Notes under the pieces: model-generated | What the model saw: only the letters and a program-made list of their open reading frames with translations | Told to the model about the DNA's origin: nothing | Database searches by the model: none | Shown here: piece by piece, positions 23,608 through 32,910 of the stretch | How positions within the stretch are numbered: the first letter of the stretch is position 1 | How the letters are laid out: each line of letters opens with the position of its first letter | Position numbers and translations under genes: made by a program | Source of the DNA: Ascidia mentula | Lineage: Eukaryota > Chordata > Ascidiacea > Phlebobranchia > Ascidiidae | Direction of reading: 5' to 3' | NCBI GenBank assembly: GCA_947561715.1 | Contig: OX387203.1 | Location: forward strand, 12,710,001-12,774,000 | Length of the DNA stretch: 64,000 nt

Positions 23608-23775
23608 GCTTTTCCCGACAAGTCGGAGCGAGATCTGAAAAATCAAGCTCCCGGTGAGGTTTGAACTCACGACCCTGGGCTAACCAGGCCCGACGCTCTA
23701 CCAACTGAGCTACAGGAGCTCATTGGCTTCACGGGGTATATTGTGGCCAAGGTACACTGGTGCGCAAGTGGCAAA
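23608..23775 (-). repeat. tRNA-derived SINE, copy 4 (best-kept tRNA part)
   Basis: Minus strand. The tRNA-like part at 23646-23720 forms a cloverleaf: acceptor GCTCCTG/CGGGAGC (7 pairs with one G-T), D arm GCTCAGTTGGTAGAGC, T arm GTGAG-TTCAAAC-CTCAC, with A and B boxes for RNA polymerase III. The anticodon arm is irregular, with an extra base before it, so the identity is unclear. SINE-specific head (GGCCACAATATACCCCGTGAA) and tail (TTTTTCAGATCTCGCTCCGA) sequence flanks it as in the other copies. It is a SINE and not a host tRNA gene, although a scanner may call it one. Confidence 0.85.
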
Positions 23776-23919
23776 CGTTGATTTTTGTACTTATATAAAA
23801 ACGTTTATAAAAAAGCGTAGATCTCCCACTGACGTTGGTTTGGGATTAAAGCGTTCAAATTCTTTCAAAAAGTGATAACTAGGACTGGCCTAGATTTCTA
23901 CTTAATCAGCCAAGCAAGA

Positions 23920-24560
23920 TGTTTTTTTGAATATATATATTTCGCCTATGCGGCATCCTCAGTATTCTAAAAACAACAACAAAAATAATCGTAATGATTA
24001 GCATCCATGGCACACATCAAGACTAACATGTACTTATGTACGAACTTTCCAAGTTGTAGTTGATGCATTAGATGAATCGGCAGAATTTTGGTTTTTATTG
24101 GTAACTAAGCGCAGTGCCCGACTCTGCATAACCACTAGAGGATTTAGCAGTGACGGACTAGCTAGAAGACCATATCTTAAGTGAGAGTGTACTAGCGCAT
24201 GATACACAATTCGTAGTGTGTCTTGGCCAATGTGGCTATTTTTTGCAGAGCATGCTGATGTGCGGACCCCATGAAAGTTGGCTATCGAACTCAATGCCAA
24301 GATATTTAGCTGTTTCAACTTGTTCAAGTGTGATGCCATTGATTTACAGGTGAAATGACTTGTTGTGTAATTTTTTACATCTGGAGAAGAGCATGAACTT
24401 GCTTTTCAGGCAATTAACTGTTAGTTTCTTGGACTGCATCCATGTATTGTCAATTTCAATATTGGCATATTTCTCCAAATCCTCTTTGTTTTTATGTGAC
24501 ATGATTAGAGATATGTGTCCTCTGCAAATAGAGTTGTGTGCAATGTGGAGGCGCAAGGCA
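23920..24560 (-). pseudogene. LINE reverse transcriptase C-terminal relic
   Basis: Minus strand, 24560 down to 24030: TSLIMSHKNKEDLEKYAN-like sequence, WMQSKKLTVNCLKSKFM, ETAKYLGIEFDS-like sequence, then LRIVYHALVHSHLRYGLLA and VMQSRALRLVTN. These are RT palm and thumb motifs of non-LTR retrotransposons. The Asp box before TSLIM is not intact, and frames change at least three times. Towards the LINE 3' end (23935-23965) lies CTGAGGATGCCGCATAGGCGA, and a related block occurs at about 44013-44040. The clade cannot be fixed. Confidence 0.8.
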
Positions 24561-24975
24561 AATCATGCGCCACGTGTGCGTACCAAACAATTACTATAAT
24601 TCTATAAATTAGGCGAAAGATATTGTACTTCAGCTATAAACCATGGGAAATGACAAACACATGCAACTTCAACCTTAATAAACTTATCTGATTGGTCCAG
24701 CAACTAACATAAAAAAGGCTTCCACCAGTCCATGCATTTATAAAGTCTGGCTTGAACAAAATTTCTCCAACTACGTTTGTGGGACAAATTCGAACAACCA
24801 AAAATCACCCGTTTCTGTCTCTGCCATTTACTTTGGAATTAGTTTTGTTTATTTCGATTTCACCCATAACTCCCAATTAACTTTTGTTCTTTAGCGCCTC
24901 TAGCGGTATTTTAAATTCTACCGGTTAGATTGGCTTGTGTGTAAATGTGTCAGTAAATCTTTTTCGTATCCAACC
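24561..24975. other. No gene seen
   Basis: Non-coding. Weak similarity of 24870-24975 to 4460-4490 leads into the duplicated segment. Confidence 0.35.
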
Positions 24976-25036
24976 ACCAACAACATTTTTTAAAAGCAAA
25001 AATAAATAACATTTTACGTTTGTTGATTAATCAAGG

Positions 25037-25262
25037 CTTGGAGCTGATGCACGAACTTACAAGTTGGAAGCGCCAAGAGCTTTACATTGACCTGCAAAAT
25101 TATGATAACGCAGAGTATTATGCAAAGTACAGGTAACTACATGCGTGCGTTTGAGTGCCAAATTTTTGAATTCCTATTTGTACCATCTTGACAGCAACTT
25201 CGGCATCAGTTCATCGGGGGAGAATTACCGTTTGACTGTTGGTGGGTACACTGGTGAGGCAG
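25037..25262 (+). CDS. Fibrinogen-related domain exon pair, copy B (open)
   Basis: The exon ending at 25132 reads LELMHELTSWKRQELYIDL then QNYDNAEYYAKY. The next exon, 25195-25262, reads SNFGISSSGENYRLTVGG then YTGEAG. The intron is only 62 bp (GTAACT...TTGACAG) and a GTAAGT donor follows. Both exons are open and joined in frame across a split Ser codon. This is the central part of a fibrinogen C-terminal domain, which in tunicates occurs in many secreted lectin-like and ficolin-like proteins. Neither the upstream GGGWTVFQRR-type exon nor the downstream calcium-binding exon is visible, so it is either one piece of a larger gene with distant exons or an orphan fragment. Confidence 0.65.
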
Positions 25263-25328
25263 GTAAGTGAGCAAACAGGTTTAAATAAATTAGCTTGACA
25301 CAAAGGAGGTTTAATGATCTCTAACTCA

Positions 25329-25610
25329 GGGGCGCACAACCTTTTTTTTATTAATGCCGGCTTCATCACACAAACTTTATTTTACTAACAGTCGCCAATG
25401 GGTACAAACTAATGATTTCCCTTATGCCCAAAGTATATTAACGTTTTACATTTAACAATATTTTTACCTAAACAATTTTTTTTGACTTGTAACAAAAACT
25501 GATCAATTTAATGAGCTAAACATCTAGGTAAAAAGTTTTGGACAATGCACGACTGACAATACAAATGTACTCTAAAGCATGTGTACGGCCGCAGGTTGTG
25601 CCTTACCCGT
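25329..25610. mobile_element. hAT-type non-autonomous element
   Basis: It begins CAGGGGCGCACAACCTTTTT, matching the end at 14365, and closes with GGCCGCAGGTTGTGCCTTACC, an imperfect inverted counterpart. About 280 bp with no coding capacity. A truncated trace of the same right end lies in the 4.9-kb partner copy (CGCAGGTTGTGCAACCCTG). Confidence 0.55.
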
Positions 25611-25967
25611 GGGTGAGTTACACAACTCATATGAGGATGCGTGACAAAATATTTCATACTATCCGGTCGCGTGCCACGTGACACGACTTTTTAGATCCTT
25701 ATCCGGTGACAGTCTATCCTACTGAAAATTGCGAGCTCTTTTTCAAGCGTTATGACCTGATTTGAACAAATGAACAACTATTTCACGCGTGCCATTTTGC
25801 AATCAATAGCGTGCTAAATTTGACTCAAAACTATAAGTTTTTTATGCAAGAGATTTTTTATAGGTTTTTTATGCAAGAGACAACAGTGCGCTGACCGAAA
25901 AGTACCACAAAGTGGAAATCTGTGTGCCTGCTATAGTCTACCAGCTAACACAGTGCCACATCAACAC

Positions 25968-26023
25968 CTGCACTGATGAGACCTTACAGGTCGAAACAGT
26001 GCGTGTATACACCCTGTCTGCAG
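25968..26023 (+). ncRNA. Hammerhead ribozyme motif (type I), copy 2
   Basis: Core CTGATGAG (25973-25980), stem II GACC-TTACA-GGTC, core CGAAAC, then a stem III CAG/CTG with a self-complementary GTGTATACAC loop, the cleavage triplet GTC ending at 26018, and stem I CTGCA/TGCAG. All conserved core bases are present. Stem I is shorter than in the copy at 36.4 kb. Hammerheads of this type are known in Penelope-like elements and retrozymes. The shared upstream block ACCACAAAGTGGAA at 25905 and 36380 points to one repeat family. Confidence 0.78.
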
Positions 26024-26284
26024 CTCTCAGTGCGCCGACTGTTGTGGAAAAATCTTGCATAAAATAAAATGTTTCGCAAGTATATCTGTATTTGCTGTTC
26101 ACACAATGCCTAAAACTTATTAAACATACACTGCTTTATTTTACATGCCAGGTGATTGGCTGGTTAACATCTGAACCGCAAACTAAAGTTTTGAAAATTT
26201 TACACAAAATAGGTAATAATCTGGTGGTTCACAATCAGATGTCATTCTCCACACATGGCCGAGACAACGATAGATGTGGTATGA

Positions 26285-26405
26285 GAGATGTCATCAATCC
26301 AACCTGGACGGAGAGTATTACAGAGAGGAGACAACAGCAGCCGATTCGAACCGTTGGAATCCGGTATCACGTAAACGTTCGGAAATGAAAATAAGACCTG
26401 TGATG
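26285..26405. repeat. Dispersed repeat 4, copy B
   Basis: Partner of 6736-6860 (AATCCAACCTGGACGGA ... ACGTTCGGAAATGAAAAT). Here it lies upstream of repeat 2, the reverse of the order in the 5-7 kb region, so the two repeats moved separately. Confidence 0.6.
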
Positions 26406-26461
26406 TAATAAAACTGAGGGCAAAACAAAATAAATAAAATTAGTTGCGAGATTACATGAAA

Positions 26462-26667
26462 ATAAGAAGAAATCATCGAAATTATTGGAAACCTTAACAT
26501 TTCTTTCGTTATTCTTAGAAGAAGTGATCAACAATTTATTAACGGCATTTACTTATTACCACCACGATTGCAGCGAATTTATTTTCTTGATGCTGTGGTT
26601 ATTTTATAAATAACTTGCTTCGCCAATCATCTCATGTGAAGCCTTTTGCTTGTTGCGTTATTACTGA
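26462..26667. repeat. Dispersed repeat 2, copy B
   Basis: Partner of 5130-5395, starting GAAATCATCGAAATTATTGG and ending near CCTTTTGCTTGTTG. Confidence 0.75.
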
Positions 26668-27879
26668 GTTAAGCGTGACAGACCTCCGGGTCACGGTTTA
26701 GCCTAAGTACGGCGCCCTTGAATGCAGCCCGATCCGCCCTGCAGACACCATTATCATTTCGGCGAAAAACAAGAAAAAAAATCCAAAATTTCGTCACGCA
26801 TCACTACACACAATTACATATTGCAAAAACGAAAACATCCTAAAATCAATGCAGCCCTAAACAGCGATACAAAATTAGTTGTAAATACCAATTAACGCAA
26901 TATTCGAACGAAACAACTTTACTTCCGATCAGGTGGAATATGACATACAGCGTACAGCCTAGATTAAAACGTACACATTCCAGTCGACATGTTTGGTTAA
27001 AAATTTGAAAATGTTCCGAACCGACGATTTCTTTTTTAAATTGCCTCCAATGTAATCCAGGGCAAGTATCACTAACAGTTTACGTGTGTCAAAACAAGCA
27101 CACACTGTAATTCCGCAGGCTTGAACGTCCTTGTCAATTACACTTCATCAAACGCCCTTTTATTGGGTTTACTGTACAACAGAAAACGATATAATTTTCT
27201 GCTTCATATTTATGTTGTAACGTATTGTCTGCTTGATCTATTGCGTTCTCCACGGCAGGTTTTATACAAATTTGCATAAAAGTGAAAAATATTTTAAGAA
27301 TATGTGTGTGCGATAACAGTCATCAAAGTGTGTCTCTATTTAAATTTCTGTCCTTACATAAACAAAGATTAGTAATTCAATAAAACTATGGATGAAATCG
27401 ACATGGTGTAACTACTATGCTACTGGTGGATAATGTGTGTACTTCAGACAAAAACATAAAAGCATACGCATTTGTTTTGTATACTGCCTACCAAAGCCTA
27501 GAACATGCAGTGCATTTCATTGAGCGTTACATAAAGTGGCTAACCACCCACACCACGGAGTGTACCTATGCGACATTTCCGTTTTTAAAGTTTAGTATAC
27601 AACGAAGCCGTTCAGTGCTGCATGGATTACTCTATCAGGGCTGGATCGTGCCGATTATATTTTCGTGAGGATTGTTATGTATGAAATTATTTGAGCTTTA
27701 ACAAGTTTAAATATTTGCTGCTCTTTTCACACGAGTTTAGTGACAGTAATCATAAGCAGGTCTGTGTAAGTTGTAAATTTTAATTACTCTGGTGAATTTG
27801 TGCAGGCCAAGGGCTCAAAGTCAAAAAGTTATTAAATATGCCGCATTAGTCTTATGTCTACGAAGTGAATGAAAGTGTA
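26668..27879. other. No gene seen
   Basis: About 1.2 kb of non-coding sequence. The open frame 27417-27668 (83 codons) has no recognisable motif. Confidence 0.4.
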
Positions 27880-27884
27880 CATTA

Positions 27885-28000
27885 GCATTGGCGAGTACCT
27901 CTCGCTTTAACAGGTGTGATTTACGCATGCTTTATCGGCTGAGCTACGGTGTGGCTCAAAAGTTACAATCTAACTCCGAAAAGTGGTTGATCCAACTTGG
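27885..28000. repeat. Degenerate tRNA-like or SINE remnant
   Basis: TCGGCTGAGCTACGG near 27937 looks like the 5' half of a tRNA on the minus strand. CTCCGAAAAGTGGTTGATCC at about 27975 resembles the SINE tail on the plus strand. No cloverleaf can be completed. Confidence 0.35.
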
Positions 28001-28344
28001 TTATATATATATATGCAGTGGCTGTAATTTCCATGTAAGGACTTGCGCATTAGGGCGACCCTGTTTTGTCATGCGATAGCATCAACACTTTTGCGTTTAC
28101 TGTATGACCATGTGAAACAACTGTAGTCCAGATGTTATTGCCAATTTGCAAGCTTGAATAAAATTGCTTACTACTTTCTTTATATTATTGTACATTTTAT
28201 TGGTCGTTAAAACTGGATATGGTTTGTATGTACACTACGTACGTCAATCAAGGAAGTAGTATCGCCAACTTTGGAATTAATAGTTCACAGAATCAATCAA
28301 CAGTGAATACTAGAAATCAGAAAGAAAACCGATTGAGTTAGACA

Positions 28345-28620
28345 AAAATATAGTCAGTGGAATTCATACCAAGTCCGTGCTACCGCGAGTGATGTAACCT
28401 TTCTGTTACAGCTTTACGAGAGTTTAAACCCTCTTCCCGTTTAACGACCGATGCTCGTCGAAGTTTAAGAGGTTTGTAAAGGAGATTCGAACAGGGAACG
28501 GTGTTTGGTAACTTCGTAAATTCGAACGTTTTGTTCCGACTACATACGCTCGCAAACCCCAATGTAACCTCACTGGGTATGTTGCTGCGATTATACACGC
28601 AAAACGTGATTCTCTTTTTC
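28345..28620. repeat. Dispersed repeat 5, copy A (partner 31.78-32.26 kb)
   Basis: GTCAGTGGAATTC, GTTACAGCTTTACGAGAG, ATGCTCGTCGAAGTTTAA, ACGGTGTTTGGTAACTTCG and ACGCAAAACGTGATTCTC recur in the same order and orientation in the partner, with insertions in both. Non-coding. Confidence 0.75.
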
Positions 28621-30413
28621 TGTCAAACCATCCAAACCCCTTGGCAGTTCGACGGGTATGACTTTTTGGGCCCGGACAGAGCAACAGATAACTAGCAATG
28701 TACTTCCCAAAATCGATATTTTTGACATAAACAAACCATTATCAAAAGAATCAACAAGAACATAAGTTCGTCGCATTTAGTGCCATCTGGTACTTCATCC
28801 GCTAGACGGCGCTGGGAAAGGTTCTAATGAACCGTGGGGTTTTATACTTACGCTACCTGGCTCGTTTTGTGTCTGGACAGTTTTAGGTGTTGGTGAGTGT
28901 AGTTTGTGCGTGAACCAGTGTGTTAATGGGGGTGGTAGGGTGATTTGGTGATGTTGGGCTATTCTTACATGCGATGCCTGCTTTGAGAACTGATACAAAT
29001 TGAATTTTAATAGTTGTTACCACAAGGTTATATTACACCTTGCTGTTTCTTGTAGAATAATTTGCAAAACTATAGCAAGTTATAAGCAGTCAGTTCCATC
29101 ATTTCAACGCAAGGTGCAAAACGGCGAAAACGAGTCTTTTTTCTTGCCTGCAAGCTTCAACAAATGAACCGTAGTGTTGCTTACTTTGTCTGGCACTGAA
29201 TAGTTTAGGTTTCTTTAGCTTTAATTTGTTCCCTTTGCATTTTAAATGATTTTTCGCAGTTGTATTTGCCGAAGTTGGGGATTTGTTAACGACTGAACAT
29301 TTTGTTTTGCCAAACGATATTCTTTTGCATAACGTCGTTCATAATTCAGGAGTAAAGCCGAAGCTGTATCTTAATAAAAAGCCGTCGTGATACCCACCCT
29401 GATATCTTAAACCATGTCAGTTGGTCCATAATATCACACTTGCAACATTGACTTCTCATCACGTTGTGGGTCGGTACATTTACGTCACTTTATGTCATGG
29501 GAATGTTGGGTGGTCGCAAATAGTTCATTACGACACGAGTGAATGTAGGAACACTATTTACAGATTTACTCAAGTTCTGTGAATAAGGAGAATGGTCCAT
29601 ACTGTTAAAATCATTGACATGTTTTATTTGTTTGAAAAGTTTCGGCAAGAACTTATGCCATCATCAGTTGAAAATGACGCGCTTTTTCTAACTCCAGGAT
29701 TATATGGACTAGACTGACGTCACAAAACATTGAAAGGTTTTCCGCCTCTAGGGGTGTTTGGCCGATAGCAATGATCTGGTTCAGGACACCTTTTCACACA
29801 CACATGAGCGTATGGGTATTTTCAACTTTGTGACAGAAAAAACTAATCACCTTACTGACGCTTTTAATACACCAGAGCAATGACTCGGCTAAAAAGTGAG
29901 AAATACGAAAACACATTTTGTTGTACGCCCGATTTGTGGATGCGTATTGCGGCTAGCGGTAAAAAATTAAATTCATTGAAAATTATTTCACGCTTCATCG
30001 ATATTTTCCGGCATATTTTTTGGGGAACATCTGCGAGAAATAAAAACTCACTCCGCTGTCGCCAACACACTAAATTACCGAGTCATGGGCGTTGGTAAAG
30101 TTTGCGGTCGTCAGCTTCCTTTCAGCTTCAGGTTAGGTTGGTTTACGATTCGATAGGCAGTAAATTCAGCTTACCGACTGACGTAAAACTCGCTGTGATC
30201 GTAAAACAAAGTGAGAGCGAGATCACGCTTTGTTGAAATTCTGTACACTGGATGACGCGAACCTGTCGCGCTCCTGTTGATTAAGATCGCCTAAATTGGG
30301 GTTTCCTAATTTTTTCCTGTTTTGCCTTGTTCAGAACCCTAACCTGCATAAAACGTGTTTAAATAACGGCGCATGAATAGTAAACAAAATTCAAAATTGC
30401 TGCATTAGCCTAC
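28621..30413. other. No gene seen; one retroelement-like end motif
   Basis: Nothing coding was recognised. Around 29632-29690 the run AGTTTCGGCAAGAACTTATG, then CCATCATCAGTTGAAAATG, resembles the short conserved ends seen in many Penelope-like and related repeats, so a retroelement end may lie there. Everything else is unannotated AT-rich DNA. Confidence 0.4.
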
Positions 30414-31479
30414 CAGGGGCGGCATGATGAGCACACCTCGCTAAGTTTAGCGAGCTCGCTACTGACGCAAAACCTCGCTAACGCAACTTTTGGTATGACG
30501 AGCCGCGTTCTCGCTAAGCGATTCTCGTTAAGTTCCTCGCTAACTAACGAGGATCTCAGACCACTCGCTAAACTCATTTTTGTCGAAAAACTGCATTTTG
30601 GCAGCATATTTTGCAATTACTTGTTATAAAAATAGGCCAAAAATAACCAAGTGTTCATGAAATATGTTTCACTTGGGGGTAATAGTTTAATTTTGCTTGC
30701 CTGCATTTGCAATATCAGTATGTTTTGTGAAGATTTGCAAAAGCTTTAAAATATAGGGTATTTAACAGCAAAACAACATATTTTTACAAAAATAATCATC
30801 GTTGTGAAAACGATCGAGAGAACCACACCATTCGAGTATATATTAGTGTCAATTTTGCATGGGTTGTTTTTCATAACGTCTATGTAAGTACAATATAGCC
30901 AATTGTAAAGTTTCTGACGATATTTCTCAACTTGTGCATTTTTGAAATTTTGACAATATTAATCGGGAGACTATGAATATTTTTATACCTGTTGTACGTT
31001 TCCGGCGTGTAAATGATTTAAATAACTCGCAATGTGTGGAAAAATTGTAATTTAATTTAAAAATTTTTATAACTATTAAAAATGAGATTGACCAGTACAA
31101 TGTTAGGAAATTTGCTCAACTGTTAAGCCTAAAACCAAAGCAACAATTTGATTTGTGATTTCGGTCTCATATTATCGTAAACTTACCTAAATAATGTAAA
31201 CGAACAAAAAAATGTGGGGTAAATTCAATATTCTATACCGCATATGCGCAATATATGGCAAATTACGCAACTCGCATTCAGAAACATGGGACTTAAGGCG
31301 ACGCAAAGGTCCCTTTCTCCTGAAAAGTGACGCATTCTCTCGTTTTCGTTGCGCCTTTGTACGAGGTCCTAACGAGATGTGCTCGGCATACCATTTTCCG
31401 TACCGAGGTCCTCGCTAATGTCTGTTTTAGCGAGCTCGGTAGTTTAACGAACGAGGAACTTCTCATCATGCCGCCCCAG
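30414..31479. mobile_element. Non-autonomous element with terminal and subterminal repeats
   Basis: The left end CAGGGGCGGCATGATGAG (30414) is matched by the right end CTCATCATGCCGCCCCAG (to 31479), an 18-bp inverted repeat with one mismatch. Inside each end the motif CTCGCTAA / TTAGCGAG is repeated many times (30437-30570 and 31370-31450). Such subterminal clusters usually bind a transposase. The 1.07-kb interior is AT-rich and has no transposase. The flanks do not show a clean target duplication; CCAG on both sides is possible. The superfamily is unknown, with hAT the likeliest guess. Confidence 0.7.
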
Positions 31480-31779
31480 GTCACTAAATGGCTCTGTTTT
31501 TAAGGCTACAGTTTGCATTTACGGATTAAGGTTTTTGATTCTTCCCGATTTTATAAAATCGATATTCATATCAAATCAAATTTAATTTGGACAAAAAACA
31601 ACCACGCTGATGAACATGTGCGAAAGAAACAAATTAATATGGGCACCGATAAAACCATTGAAGGTTATCGAGTCCTCACGGAATATCGCCGTCTGCCGTA
31701 GGGTCGCAGCCAGTCGCACTGGGAGGCGCAAACGCCAACTCGGTTCTTAGAACGATATTAGAAAGGAAACCATTGGGTT

Positions 31780-32260
31780 ACACAAAAATAAAGTCAGTGG
31801 AATTCTTACCAAGTCCATGTTACCGCGGGTGTAGTTAATGGAAAACAAGTAAGTAACCTTTTTTGTTACAGCTTTACAAGAGCTTAATCATTTCCCCGTT
31901 CAACGAACAATGCTCGTCGAAGTTTAAGGAACGGTGTTTGGTAACTTCGTAAATTCCGAACGTTCGAAAACATGAAGGTTTAATAGTAACTTCGTCCTAA
32001 TGGAAAATTTTAACTGCAGCGCTGACGTTACGTGTTCAGTACAAGTCACGAAAAAGTCAGGTTCGAATTATGGACAACTTCAAATGTTACATTCCATTTC
32101 TACAAATTGTTACGTGACATTATCAACAATATGTGATTATCAAGAAGCGATGCGCGGCCGCCATTTTGTTCCGGCCACATCCACTTGCAAATCCCATTGT
32201 AACCTCATTGGTAAGGTTGCTGTGATCATATACGCAAAACGTGATTCTCAGTGTAGGTGT
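31780..32260. repeat. Dispersed repeat 5, copy B
   Basis: Partner of 28345-28620. The blocks from GTCAGTGGAATTC to GGTAACTTCG lie at 31790-31950, and the last block, ACGCAAAACGTGATTCTC, lies at 32232, after an insertion of about 200 bp. Confidence 0.7.
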
Positions 32261-32677
32261 ATAATTTTCCACATGTGTTTGCATCGTTATCGTCGTGGTT
32301 TTATCGGTGCAAATAAAGTACAAAAATTAAAAAAGATTGCCAATAATAATGGCCGACTTTGTCTGCATGAAATAATTGAACCGATTTATTGTTTGCTGAA
32401 CAAACTTTTCGTTCAAGGACGAAATCGTTGTAAAACCTTTACCGAAGCACTTTATACAACGTTTCCTAAACTGAGAACCACCAGGGGTTTGCAACGGTAT
32501 GGCAAAAAAGGTGTTTCATATTATCTTGCCATTTTAAATCCAGATGTTATTCATTTTTGCTTTCTTTTGCCTTCCACGCTGAGAAGGGGGAAAAATTCAT
32601 GGAACATAAGATTGCGGGCCGAGAAAACCAATGTCAAAATAAAAGGTCTACAGTGCAAAAATTGCACTAAATTCTGA
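32000..32677 (+). other. Unrecognised 225-codon open frame
   Basis: The longest open frame not explained by a known family or by the tandem repeats. It starts MENFNCSADVTCSV and ends KGLQCKNCTKF. It is rich in Lys, Arg, Cys and Leu, with no recognisable domain and no signal peptide. Its 5' third overlaps dispersed repeat 5, which is non-coding elsewhere, which argues against a real gene. It ends 230 bp before the NLR-like gene on the same strand. Confidence 0.2.
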
Positions 32678-32910
32678 CTTAGGCGCATTAAGCAGCTAAA
32701 ATTTCGTGATCAATTTGAGGTAAAATATTTGTACTGGGATGTCAAATAAACCTAAGCCGATTCCAGAATGAAAACATTGGATTGGAAATAATTTACATCC
32801 TTGATGCATCTTAACTTCATACAAAATTTTTACACAATTTGTAGGTTATATATGTGTGGCATATTTCTATACTGTACTTGCAATACAAATGTACAACTGC
32901 TAATCCAAGA

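Larger units (their letters stand above)
24980..25760. repeat. Duplicated segment 1, copy B
   Basis: Partner of 4490-5060 in the same orientation. It carries the fibrinogen exon pair, the hAT-like insert and the CCGGTCGCGTGCC block. This copy is better kept in the exons. Confidence 0.75.

Noticed and set aside
23646-23720. Functional tRNA gene
   Set aside because: The cloverleaf is good, but the same tRNA part with the same non-tRNA head and tail occurs at several sites, and the anticodon arm is irregular. It is a SINE.
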